From assembly GCA_002353205.1 (NCBI GenBank), contig DEJE01000023.1, positions 1 through 25,693 of the forward strand: a stretch of DNA of 25,693 nt. The letters are read 5' to 3'. This document shows positions 16,450-24,577 of the stretch, piece by piece. The notes beneath the pieces were generated by a model. That model was not told where the DNA came from, ran no database searches, and was given only the letters and a program-made list of their open reading frames with translations. The position numbers and the translations under genes were made by a program. Numbering within the stretch: the first letter of the stretch is position 1; every line of letters starts with the position of its first letter. This DNA is from Prevotella sp. UBA2756 (lineage in GTDB: Bacteria; Bacteroidota; Bacteroidia; Bacteroidales; Bacteroidaceae).

Positions 16450-16552
16450 TCGATTTCGTCAGAAAAGACCGAAAAACGATTGATTCAAATATTGGTTCAA
16501 TTTGGTACAAATGCTTGAAACAGGGATGAAATGGGGATTTTATGCTAATTTT

Positions 16553-16583
16553 TTTGTGGTAACAGGAAAAAGCACTACCTTTG
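16553..16583 (+). promoter_or_regulatory. Promoter of the unrecognised membrane-protein gene
   Basis: TTTG at 16553-16556, a 19-bp spacer, then TACCTTTG at 16576-16583: a full Bacteroidota promoter. It is divergent from the BspA-like promoter. The transcript would start near 16590 and carry a GC-rich repeat in an approximately 75-nt leader. Confidence 0.7.
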
Positions 16584-16599
16584 CAATAGATTCGAGAAA

Positions 16600-16627
16600 G
16601 GCCCCAAGCCCCTGTGGAGGGGGGACG
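16600..16627. repeat. GC-rich palindromic repeat in a 5' leader
   Basis: GGCCCCAAGCCCC followed by TGTGGAGGGGGGAC, the inverted orientation of the element at 9141-9164. It lies between promoter and start codon of the gene at 16664. Confidence 0.65.
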
Positions 16628-16663
16628 AAACAGAAGAGTTAATCAAGTGAATGGACATTAGGA

Positions 16664-17728
16664 ATGGTACGCTCTGAAGATGAAGTGATGGTCATGTTAC
16701 GCCAGGCCGTAGAGGAAAAGGTCGGACGGAAGATGAAGACACCGAAGGATTTCGACTTCCTTCGCGGCTTTCTCTTTGACGAATTGCACCTGGTGGTGAG
16801 CTCCATGACGCTGAAGCGTATCTGGGGCTACGTGCAGAGTGACAGTAAGCCGCGCGAATCGTCAATCGACCCGCTGGCACAACTCGTCGGATTCTCTTCG
16901 TGGGACGACTATCTGAACCATATAAGGATGCAGGACGATACTGCGGAAAGCGAAACCAGCGAAGCGGAGGCACAACCAACGCCGTACGGAACGCCACAGG
17001 AAGGCTATGAGAAACAGGAAGATAAAGAGGAAAAGGGGAACGTAGAAGAAGGGGTAACAGAAGCTACCTTCCGTCGGAAGTCGGCAGGCAGGAAACCGTT
17101 GTTGAAGCGGTGGATTTCCATGACAGCGGCTGTTCTGACGGTCGCACTGTTGATTCTTGCCATTGTTCGCATGAGCCGCCCTGCCGACATCAGCTATTCC
17201 ACGTTCGATGCCATACCGCCGTCGGGAAAACGCGTGCTCCATAAAGGTGACGATGCTTTCCGCGAAATCAGCCAATACCTGCCCCTCTTCGGCATAGAAG
17301 AGGGCGACACCGCCTACTACCGGCCCGTTCCCAACTTGAAGAAAGTGTTCGTATGGAGTCCCGAATACCATCATCCCGTGTGGCATAACGACGGTGATGA
17401 ACGACAACTGATGCCCACCATCACCGAATACTGGGAACCGCTGCCTGGCACGCAGCCCTACCAGACGGAAGAGTATGTGCGTCTGGCCAACGAAAAACTG
17501 TATTTTGAACATCTGGAAGACGATGAACTGCGCATCACGTTCATGCGCGATATCGTCGACAGCGCTTATCTGTTTCTTGGTATCTACCGAATGGATCGCG
17601 AAAAGTCGTCCAAGAAACGCATCGTGTGGCGACGTGTCGCTGATGATTGCGACCTCGGCAATCTGCCGTATCTTGAAAAGTTAAGAGAGGAAGACGCTAA
17701 ATTCCCTGAGGGGATGTATAATGAATAG
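16664..17728 (+). CDS. Unrecognised single-pass membrane protein with a conserved Bacteroidota N-terminal helical domain
   Basis: A specific function is not recognised. Residues 1-90 form a compact helical domain (MLRQAVEEKVGRKM, then DFDFLRGFLFDELHLVVSS, TLKRIWGYVQ and GFSSWDDYLNHI). I have seen this pattern at the start of various Bacteroidota proteins, where it looks DNA-binding-like: a short helix pair, a T-L-K-R-I-W-G step, then a GFSSWDDY ending. Residues about 91-145 are acidic and low complexity (SETSEAEAQ, KQEDKEEKG), then a basic stretch (RRKSAGRKPLLKR) precedes one transmembrane helix (about 150-168, ISMTAAVLTVALLILAIV). The last 185 residues are presumably extracytoplasmic, rich in Tyr, Trp and Pro. 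A cytoplasmic DNA-binding-like domain tied to an outside domain would suit a membrane-bound regulator; this is inference. The start is supported by the well-formed promoter upstream. Confidence 0.75.
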   Translation: MVRSEDEVMVMLRQAVEEKVGRKMKTPKDFDFLRGFLFDELHLVVSSMTLKRIWGYVQSDSKPRESSIDPLAQLVGFSSWDDYLNHIRMQDDTAESETSEAEAQPTPYGTPQEGYEKQEDKEEKGNVEEGVTEATFRRKSAGRKPLLKRWISMTAAVLTVALLILAIVRMSRPADISYSTFDAIPPSGKRVLHKGDDAFREISQYLPLFGIEEGDTAYYRPVPNLKKVFVWSPEYHHPVWHNDGDERQLMPTITEYWEPLPGTQPYQTEEYVRLANEKLYFEHLEDDELRITFMRDIVDSAYLFLGIYRMDREKSSKKRIVWRRVADDCDLGNLPYLEKLREEDAKFPEGMYNE

Positions 17729-17760
17729 AATTCAACTTCTCAAGCTCTGCTTATCTTTAG

Positions 17761-17790
17761 GGAGTTTAGGAGTTTGGGAGTATAGGAGTT
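17761..17790. repeat. Octanucleotide tandem repeat
   Basis: Nearly four units of GGAGTTTA (GGAGTTTA, GGAGTTTG, GGAGTATA, GGAGTT), 32 bp after the stop of the membrane-protein gene. No other feature was seen in 17729-17832. Confidence 0.8.
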
Positions 17791-17832
17791 GATCCTGCCG
17801 CCGATAATCATCATGCGCGATTAATTGGGCGG

Positions 17833-17950
17833 AATGGCTGAAAAACGGTTTTTTATTCGTACCTTTGCGCCTAAATTATGATATACCCTACTACTTTTGA
17901 ACAGAAAACAGGCTTCAGCGAGATACGCTCATTGCTGAAAAACCACTGCC
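17833..17950 (+). repeat. Partial duplicate of the mutS2 promoter and 5' end
   Basis: 118 bp align without gaps to 22007-22124 at a constant offset of 4,174, with roughly nine mismatches. The copy includes the TACCTTTG promoter box, the ATG and the first 24 mutS2 codons. It stops at CACTGCC, where the 37-bp dispersed repeat takes over. Confidence 0.95.
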
Positions 17951-18213
17951 GTCAGCCGTCGCACAGCAGCAAACTTCTCGCTCGACGGACACTAATGCCC
18001 AGTCTCTCCCACCCCGCCGCCAACGTCTCGCTCTTGCATTTGCCCCGATGCATCTATCTCGTCAGGAAAGACAACACAATCATAAAGATATCCAAGCGCT
18101 TATCTCGCAAACTTGAATATCTCACTCAAAACATGCCACTTACAATGCAGCTAAAAGACAATCATCATCTCAATCAGGACTTCTGCGCAATTTGTGAAGG
18201 AACAATCATCTGA
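17878..18213 (+). pseudogene. Truncated mutS2 5' end fused to unrelated sequence
   Basis: The 111-aa frame begins with the MutS2 N-terminus (MIYPTTFEQKTGFSEIRSLL and KNHC, one residue different from the intact copy). It then changes at the 37-bp repeat into RQPSHSSKLLARRT and about 75 residues that I do not recognise (CIYLVRKDNTIIKISKRLS and onwards). The mutS2-like promoter box TACCTTTG at 17860-17867 is preserved, so a chimeric short protein could be made. No MutS2 functional motif is included. It is most simply a recombination scar. Confidence 0.7.
17945..17981 (+). repeat. 37-bp dispersed repeat, copy 2
   Basis: Identical to 12868-12904. Here it begins within the mutS2-derived CACTGCC and continues into unrecognised sequence. 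Confidence 0.9.
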
Positions 18214-18264
18214 GCACTATACGGTCTTTGAAAAAACTGAATGACTGTTGGCCGTTAGCTTCAA

Positions 18265-18927
18265 CTACAGCCCTGCTTCCAGCAGTTGTTGGCAGATGCT
18301 CTTCATTCCGTTGATTGAAGGGTGGCCGTTCTGCTTTTCTATGTCATGGAGTTCTACGAGCTTCACCTGGTAGTGTGCGCAGACTTCACGCATCGACTCG
18401 TTGACAGACTCTCTTAACTCAGAGTTTAGGATGCAACAGATTGTTGCCTGAGGATAACGGTTCTGAAGCATGTCTATCAGGCAGGCAAGGGCAGGACGGA
18501 AATTCTTGCAGTCGTCTTTTGTCCAATCCGAATACTGATACTCACCCATAGGAGAGTTCGCCCAAGCGTCGTTGGTGCCTCCGAAGACGAAAATGATGTC
18601 AGGATTGCCAAGGCTGTCCACACGGGAAATGAAGTTACTGCGCGAAGAATCCATTCCGCCGTAACCAGTACCGCAGATGGTTGTGCCGCCCCATGAGTCG
18701 TTCTTCTCCAACGTGTAGCCCTTTGCCTTGATATAGAGGCTCCACCAGGTTTGGTCTACCTCATTGACATCGTTTCGGTCGTTGGGGTAGAATGTCGCGT
18801 AATTGGCGGGAATGACACCAATGAAAGTGGAGTACGAATCACCAAGAACAGACACTCTCTTCGATTGCGCTGATGCGTAGGTAGACGTCACTACCATCAG
18901 CATGAGTAATAATAGTTTTTTCATCAT
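18265..18927 (-). CDS. Secreted SGNH/GDSL-type hydrolase (esterase-like)
   Basis: This is an exported esterase or lipase of the SGNH fold, 220 aa, with signal peptide (MMKKLLLLMLMVVTSTYASAQ). Block I GDSYS carries the nucleophile Ser31; a glycine-rich block II lies in NDSWGGTTICGTGYGG; block III is FVFGGTNDAW with the oxyanion Asn; block V is GHPSINGMKSI with the probable catalytic His. In Bacteroidota, secreted members often remove acetyl groups from polysaccharides, but the substrate here is unknown. It lies 174 bp downstream of the GH2 gene on the same strand and inside the segment flanked by the mutS2 5' duplication. The start could be either of two adjacent ATGs (18927 or 18924). Confidence 0.88.
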   Translation of the reverse strand: MMKKLLLLMLMVVTSTYASAQSKRVSVLGDSYSTFIGVIPANYATFYPNDRNDVNEVDQTWWSLYIKAKGYTLEKNDSWGGTTICGTGYGGMDSSRSNFISRVDSLGNPDIIFVFGGTNDAWANSPMGEYQYSDWTKDDCKNFRPALACLIDMLQNRYPQATICCILNSELRESVNESMREVCAHYQVKLVELHDIEKQNGHPSINGMKSICQQLLEAGL

Positions 18928-19101
18928 ATTGTTGACATTGATATAAATTCATGTACCCTCCTGTTTTACTTGCCAAATGTTGAATGCAATCAGTTTGTGC
19001 TTGCCATCCGACTCATTCCTATAGTCATCTTCATGGGACGCGGGATGATGGGACAATTACCTCACTATCATTATGCTTACCACGCGAAAGAAAGCGAGCG
19101 G

Positions 19102-21900
19102 TCACTTCAGCTTGGGCTTCAGCTCATCGGGCGATTCATTGGTGAACATATTGACTGGTGGAGCCTGCTTTTCAAACAGGTCCGTAATGGTCTGTACGTC
19201 AAGGCGGATGGTGGGCTGGAAACGATCGCTCTGCATATAGTTGAGGATGGATTTCCGCAGCTGGCGAGCCACTACGCGATGGCTGAGATCACTATCTATG
19301 TCGATGGTGGTCATCAGCAGCTGTCCGTTCAGCACGTTGGCCTCAATCATCAGACCCAGTTTCCGGCTGACGTGCCACGTGTCTATGGGCTGCACGATGG
19401 GCTGATAGTCGGACGGGAAAGCCGAAAGGTTCATCACCTGCACATTGTTCACTAGTTCCCACCAGTTCAGGTTCTGCCAGTCGTCAGTAGGAAACAGCGC
19501 GAACACGGGGTGGGTGTTCTGTATGTAGGAGCCTGTGGTGTGTGGCGGTCTCATCTTAAACCAACTGGTATTCCAGAAGACAGGCAGGTAACGGTGCTTA
19601 ACATCGCTGCCGTAGCGCACCTTCCCGGAGGCTGTAATCAGCACGCGACCACCGTCTTGCAGCACCTGGACGGCCTTCGCATCGAGCGTGTCGGTAATAT
19701 GGATAGCTGATGGGCGTTGGGGTGTGGATGGTGATTGCACCTGACGGGGATAAACCCAGAGGGTCCAGCTGTTACTGATGTCGCGGCCATAGTCCTCGGT
19801 AGCCTTCGGGTCCACCGCGATGGTGAGGCGCAACTTCTGAGGCAGGCCGCCGTTCAACACCTGATTGAGGGGTATCTCGAGGGTGGCAAAGTCTTTCGTC
19901 TTGCCCAAGGGAATAGGCTTCGTGGAGAGGACTCCCTTGCGGTTGAAGGCACCTTGGGCTGATTCGTTCCCTACGGCAGCAAGATGATAGGTGGTCTCTG
20001 CCTTTTGGCTACCTATGGGTTGTGTCCAAGCGTTGTACATGTCGACCTCGAGACGCAGGGTGTCGCCCTCTTCATAAACGAAACGCGGCAGACGGGCCAG
20101 CGGAACCACTGGAGCACAGAAACTGAACCAATCGCACTCGGTCGGCGGAGCGGCTTTCTCCTGCCAGAACACGTTGAGCGGCCCCACGAGGGCAGTGCCC
20201 TGTCCGCTGTAGTCGTTCAGTCCGAGCAACTGGAATCCGGCGTAGTCTCTCGTGCGCAGGTTTCGTTCCATCTCATACTTATAGGCCACATCTTGCAGTT
20301 CACGGCTTGCATGTAGGAAGCGCTGGGCCTGCGCCTGCATTCCGTTATCGCGCAGCAGGTCTTGGAAAATTTCAAAGTTGCGGGCCTTATAGGCACCTGT
20401 GTAAAGAGGCATTTCGCTGAAGTCGGGGAAAGCGCACCACTGCCCTTGCTCATGAGCAATGATGGGTGTGCGGTTGGGAACGGTGTCCTTGTAGTTACGC
20501 GGATAGTCTATCTGCGACTCATAGTCGTCGTCGCAGTGGGGAGCATGACGATCCCAGTCGAGGCCTCTGGCACCGCCTTTCACGTGGTATTGCGACCCGT
20601 TGTCCCACGCCCATCCACCGCCTACCGATGCTCCGCAATAGACACGCGATGGGTCGTAGGCCTTCATCGTGTCGACGAAATCGTTGCACCACGCCACCCA
20701 GTCGCCAGCGGGTTCGTTGCCAGCAGCCATCATCACGAACGAGGGGTGATGGCCGTAGGTGTCAACAATACGCTTGCACTCTTCCAACAAGTATTCATCG
20801 ATGGACTGACCGCGGCGCAGGCGCACACCGTGATTAGGCCACGAAGGGCCTTCGGGTTGCAGATAGAAGCCCAGGCGGTCGGCGGCGGCAAAGGCGGCTT
20901 CGGGTGGGCAATAGGAGTGAAACCTCATGTGGTTCAGCCCGTATTGTGCGCATTGGATGAAGATAGCCTTCCATGACTCTTCGTCAGTCGGTGGATAGCC
21001 CGTCAGGGGGAAGCAGCAGTTCTCTACCGTTCCGCGAAGCCAGATGGGACGCTTGTTGAGCATGAACTGCCGACCTTCTATGCTGATTTCGCGAAGACCG
21101 AAGGTCACGGGAATGGTGTCGCCCTTGTAAACCACGTTGCGTGTATAGAGCATAGGGTTGAACTCGTCCCATAGCTGCGCGTCGCTGCCGAGCGAGAAAT
21201 GGTATTCCTGCTCGTTGATGACGATGGTCACCTCTTTCTTTTCCACGTCGGAATAGACGCGTTTGCGCCAGATAATGGGTTCAGCACGCAATTCTATACG
21301 ACCTGTCACGCCGTTCCAATTACCTTGCGTTTGGTCGGTGACGCTATGAGAGTCCTGGCCCACACAGACATTCTCGATGCCATTATAGATGATTAAGGTA
21401 ATGACGTTGTCCTTGCCGAAGCGGACGAAGTCAGTCACATCGTATTGGTGGGGAGTGCTGAGCGACATTTGATGGCCCACTTCGCGACCGTTCACCAATA
21501 GCGTGGTCTCTATGTGGGGGCGCTCCAGGAATAGGGTGACGCGTTTCCGACGCCACGCCTTGGGAACACGCACGGTGCGCTGATACCAGGCACGGCCCAC
21601 ATAGTGTTTCTCAGGAGTCAGGAAGAAAGGGAACTTCATCTGGCCTTCCACCTGATACTTCTTCATGTAGGGATTGAAGTAGAAAGAGGAATCGTAGAGC
21701 GAGCCCGTCCACTGCGTGTTCAGCGAGACGTCGTCTCCCTTGTTGTTGGTGAGCATGGAACCAGGAAGTGTGACATGATCGTTATAGGAAGGGGTCTCGC
21801 CAATGGCGAAATCCCATGTTCCAGCCAAGCTAATGCGCTGTTGGGCAACGGCACCAACGGCGACGAACAATGTCAAGAGGGAGAGCAGTTTTTTTCTCAT
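19102..21900 (-). CDS. Glycoside hydrolase family 2 protein (beta-galactosidase/beta-glucuronidase-like)
   Basis: This is an exported GH2 enzyme, 932 aa; the ATG at 21900 gives signal peptide MRKKLLSLLTLFVAVGAVAQ (a second ATG is two codons upstream). The N-terminal sugar-binding domain (about 25-200) has ISLAGTWDFAIGE, YVGRAWYQRTVRVP and PHIETTLLVNGREVGHQ. A sandwich domain follows (about 210-280), then the TIM barrel from about residue 285 (FMLNKRPIWLRGTVENC). The acid/base Glu is in AAGNEPAGD (about 394) and the nucleophile Glu in IIAHEQGQW (about 483). The sandwich domain looks short: VTIVINEQEYHFSLG jumps between strands where 30-40 residues are usual, suggesting an in-frame deletion. 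The C-terminal 300 residues are extra beta-rich domains ending without a sorting tail. The substrate cannot be fixed from sequence. Confidence 0.88.
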   Translation of the reverse strand: MRKKLLSLLTLFVAVGAVAQQRISLAGTWDFAIGETPSYNDHVTLPGSMLTNNKGDDVSLNTQWTGSLYDSSFYFNPYMKKYQVEGQMKFPFFLTPEKHYVGRAWYQRTVRVPKAWRRKRVTLFLERPHIETTLLVNGREVGHQMSLSTPHQYDVTDFVRFGKDNVITLIIYNGIENVCVGQDSHSVTDQTQGNWNGVTGRIELRAEPIIWRKRVYSDVEKKEVTIVINEQEYHFSLGSDAQLWDEFNPMLYTRNVVYKGDTIPVTFGLREISIEGRQFMLNKRPIWLRGTVENCCFPLTGYPPTDEESWKAIFIQCAQYGLNHMRFHSYCPPEAAFAAADRLGFYLQPEGPSWPNHGVRLRRGQSIDEYLLEECKRIVDTYGHHPSFVMMAAGNEPAGDWVAWCNDFVDTMKAYDPSRVYCGASVGGGWAWDNGSQYHVKGGARGLDWDRHAPHCDDDYESQIDYPRNYKDTVPNRTPIIAHEQGQWCAFPDFSEMPLYTGAYKARNFEIFQDLLRDNGMQAQAQRFLHASRELQDVAYKYEMERNLRTRDYAGFQLLGLNDYSGQGTALVGPLNVFWQEKAAPPTECDWFSFCAPVVPLARLPRFVYEEGDTLRLEVDMYNAWTQPIGSQKAETTYHLAAVGNESAQGAFNRKGVLSTKPIPLGKTKDFATLEIPLNQVLNGGLPQKLRLTIAVDPKATEDYGRDISNSWTLWVYPRQVQSPSTPQRPSAIHITDTLDAKAVQVLQDGGRVLITASGKVRYGSDVKHRYLPVFWNTSWFKMRPPHTTGSYIQNTHPVFALFPTDDWQNLNWWELVNNVQVMNLSAFPSDYQPIVQPIDTWHVSRKLGLMIEANVLNGQLLMTTIDIDSDLSHRVVARQLRKSILNYMQSDRFQPTIRLDVQTITDLFEKQAPPVNMFTNESPDELKPKLK

Positions 21901-21928
21901 GGGCAACAGTTGTTATTGAGTGACAGGG

Positions 21929-21936
21929 CAAAGATA
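21929..21936 (-). promoter_or_regulatory. -7 promoter box of the GH2 gene
   Basis: TATCTTTG on the minus strand, 28 bp before the ATG. A TTTG lies at 21951-21954, but the 14-bp spacing is too short for the consensus, so only the -7 box is supported. Confidence 0.5.
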
Positions 21937-22006
21937 CGAACTTTTGTTGACAAAAGCATCATGACTATAGCTTTTTTCACCAAGAAAAGCGGGATTGAAC
22001 AGACAT

Positions 22007-22124
22007 AATGGCAGGAAAACGGTTTTTTATTCGTACCTTTGCGGCCAAATTATGATATACCCAAGTACATTTGAACAGAAAACGGGCTTCAGCGAGATAC
22101 GCTCATTGCTGAAAAACCACTGCC
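22007..22124 (+). repeat. mutS2 promoter and 5' end: intact source copy of the 118-bp repeat
   Basis: Counterpart of 17833-17950. The two copies are direct repeats enclosing the SGNH and GH2 genes. Confidence 0.95.
22034..22041 (+). promoter_or_regulatory. -7 box of the mutS2 promoter, very close to the start codon
   Basis: TACCTTTG ends only 10 bp before the ATG at 22052, implying a leader of a few nucleotides or none. The upstream -33 region is T-rich (GGTTTTTTATT) without a clear TTTG. Confidence 0.6.
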
Positions 22125-24577
22125 TCAGCACGTTAGGCAAGGAGGAAGTGGACGGCATGACATGCTCCACCGATGCAGCGCAGATTGGCGAATGGCTACG
22201 GCAAGTGAGCGAACTGAGGCGCATCAAGGAGGAGAGCGACGACTTCCCCCTGCGCGACTTCTACGATGTGCGCGAGGCCGTGGCCCGACTGCGGCTCACT
22301 GGCACCCATCTTGAAGAGAGCGAGCTGTGGGACCTGAAACGCTCGTTGGAGACCATCCACGCCCTGTTGCGCCGTCTGAACCCCATCGCCGACGAACCGC
22401 CCTACCCCGCCCTGCAACGGCTGACCGAAGGTGTCAGGATTTTCCCCAACATCGTGGGGCGCATCAACCAGATACTCGACAAGTTCGGACACATCAAAGA
22501 CTCGGCATCGCTCGAACTGGCACGCATCCGGCAGGAACTGGCGCGCACCGAGGGAAGCATCTCGCGAACGCTGAACGCCATCCTACGCTCGGCTCAGAGC
22601 GAAGGACTTGTGGAGAAAGACGTCACACCGGCCGTACGCGACGGCCGACTGGTGATTCCCGTAGCACCTGCCATGAAGCGACGCGTGAAGGGCATTGTCC
22701 ACGACGAGTCGGCCAGCGGCAAGACCGTCTTCATAGAGCCCACCGAGGTGGTGGAGGCCAACAACCGCATACGCGAGCTGGAAGGCGAAGAGCGACGCGA
22801 AATCGTGCGCATACTGACAGAGTTTGCCAACGACGTCAGACCCCACGTGCACGAAATCCTGCAATCGTACGTATTTCTGGCAAAAATAGACCTCATCAAC
22901 GCCAAGGCCGAACTGGCACAGATGATGAAGGCCACCGAGCCCATCGTGGGCGAAGAACCGCTCATAGACTGGGTGCAAGCCGTGCACCCGCTGCTGCAGA
23001 TATCGCTCGAGAAACAAGGGAAAAAGGTGGTGCCCCTCGACATCACCCTCACCGACGACAAGCGCATTCTGATCATCTCGGGACCGAACGCTGGCGGTAA
23101 GTCGGTGTGCCTCAAGACAACCGGACTGCTGCAATACATGCTGCAGTGCGGACTGTCGGTGCCCATGCGCGAGAACAGCCGCACGGGTGTCTTCGAGAAC
23201 ATCCTCATCGACATCGGCGACGAGCAGAGCATCGAGAACGACCTGAGCACCTACAGCAGCCACCTGCTCAACATGAAGAACATGATGAAGGCGGCCAACG
23301 ACCGCACACTGATCCTCATCGACGAGTTCGGAACAGGAACGGAACCGCAGATCGGCGGTGCCATCGCCGAAAGCGTGCTCAACCAGTTCTGCAAGCGACA
23401 CGCATGGGGCGTCATCACGACCCACTACCAGAACCTGAAGCTCTATGCCGACAGCCACGAAGGCATCGCCAACGGAGCCATGCTCTACGACCGACACGAG
23501 ATGCAGGCACTCTTCCAGCTGCAGATCGGACAGCCAGGATCGTCGTTTGCCATCGAGATAGCACGCAAGATCGGACTGCCCGAAGAGGTGATCAACGATG
23601 CGAGCGAAATCGTGGGCCGCGACTACATTCAGAGCGACAAATATCTGCAGGACATCGTGCGCGACAAACGATACTGGGAAAGCAAGCGACAGAACATCCA
23701 CCAGCACGAGAAGACCATGCAGCAGACCATCGCCCGCTACGAGACCGAGGTGCAAGAGGTGGACCGACAGCGCAAGGAAATCCTGCGACACGCCAAGGAG
23801 CAGGCCGAGGAACTGCTTCGCGAGAGCAACAAAAGGATTGAGAACGCCATACGAGAGATTCGCGAGAGCCAGGCCGAGAAGGAAGAAGCCAAGCGCATAC
23901 GCGAGGAACTCAACGCCTTCCGCGAGGAAGTGGCCACCGTCGACACGTCGGCCAACGACGAGATGATAGCCCGCAAGATGCAGCAGATTCAGCAACGAAA
24001 AGAGCGGAAAGAGAAGCGCAGGAAGGAGAAGCAGGAGAAGGCGGCAGCAAACGCCGGATCCAAAGCTGCAGCTGTGGCGAAACCCGAGGCCAAGGCTCCG
24101 CACGAACTGCTGAAAGTGGGCGACACCGTGCGCATCAAAGGACTGACGACGGTAGGAAAGATAGAAAGCACCGACGGCAAGATGGCCACCGTCATCTTCG
24201 GCGACATGCGCACAAAGATGCGGCTCGAACGCCTCGAGGCTGCCGAAGCGACGAAGAAGGAGGAGCCGAAGACTTTCGACTTCACCAAGCAAAGCCGGAC
24301 CACGCGCGAGACCATCGACAACCGACGCGCACAGTTCAAGCAGGACATCGACGTGCGAGGCATGCGAGGCGACGAAGCCATCAACGCCGTGACCTATTTC
24401 ATCGACGATGCCATACTGGTAGGCGTGCCGCGCGTGCGCATCCTCCATGGAACGGGAAGCGGCATTCTGCGAATGCTCATCCGCGAATACCTGGCCACCA
24501 TTCCGAATGTGGTGCACTTCCAGGACGAACACGTACAGTTCGGCGGCCACGGCATCACTGTTGTCGATCTGGAATAA
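22052..24577 (+). CDS. mutS2: Endonuclease MutS2
   Basis: This is a MutS-family ATPase with a C-terminal Smr nuclease domain; family members suppress homologous recombination and, in some bacteria, rescue collided ribosomes. At 841 aa it has the usual length. The core/lever region is residues about 1-300. Walker A is GPNAGGKSVCLKTTG (about 344-358) and Walker B LILIDEFGTGTEP (about 420-432), followed by the THYQNLK switch. A long charged coiled coil (about 520-680, many E/K/R) precedes the KOW-like segment (LKVGDTVRIKGL). The Smr domain is at about 766-841, with DVRGMRGDEA and HGTGSGILR. The ATG at 22052 is preferred over the in-frame codon at 21995 because the promoter box lies between them. 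Its 5' end is duplicated 4.2 kb upstream. Confidence 0.97.
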   Translation: MIYPSTFEQKTGFSEIRSLLKNHCLSTLGKEEVDGMTCSTDAAQIGEWLRQVSELRRIKEESDDFPLRDFYDVREAVARLRLTGTHLEESELWDLKRSLETIHALLRRLNPIADEPPYPALQRLTEGVRIFPNIVGRINQILDKFGHIKDSASLELARIRQELARTEGSISRTLNAILRSAQSEGLVEKDVTPAVRDGRLVIPVAPAMKRRVKGIVHDESASGKTVFIEPTEVVEANNRIRELEGEERREIVRILTEFANDVRPHVHEILQSYVFLAKIDLINAKAELAQMMKATEPIVGEEPLIDWVQAVHPLLQISLEKQGKKVVPLDITLTDDKRILIISGPNAGGKSVCLKTTGLLQYMLQCGLSVPMRENSRTGVFENILIDIGDEQSIENDLSTYSSHLLNMKNMMKAANDRTLILIDEFGTGTEPQIGGAIAESVLNQFCKRHAWGVITTHYQNLKLYADSHEGIANGAMLYDRHEMQALFQLQIGQPGSSFAIEIARKIGLPEEVINDASEIVGRDYIQSDKYLQDIVRDKRYWESKRQNIHQHEKTMQQTIARYETEVQEVDRQRKEILRHAKEQAEELLRESNKRIENAIREIRESQAEKEEAKRIREELNAFREEVATVDTSANDEMIARKMQQIQQRKERKEKRRKEKQEKAAANAGSKAAAVAKPEAKAPHELLKVGDTVRIKGLTTVGKIESTDGKMATVIFGDMRTKMRLERLEAAEATKKEEPKTFDFTKQSRTTRETIDNRRAQFKQDIDVRGMRGDEAINAVTYFIDDAILVGVPRVRILHGTGSGILRMLIREYLATIPNVVHFQDEHVQFGGHGITVVDLE

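Noticed and set aside
18970..19455. 161-aa plus-strand frame between the SGNH and GH2 genes
   Set aside because: Most of it is antisense to the GH2 C-terminus; the first part overlaps a plain intergenic stretch with no promoter or signal.
22583..24550. 655-aa open frame on the minus strand opposite mutS2
   Set aside because: It is the antisense shadow of a GC-rich, biased coding sequence; the plus strand carries the unmistakable MutS2 motifs and the minus frame is low-complexity His/Leu/Val-rich.
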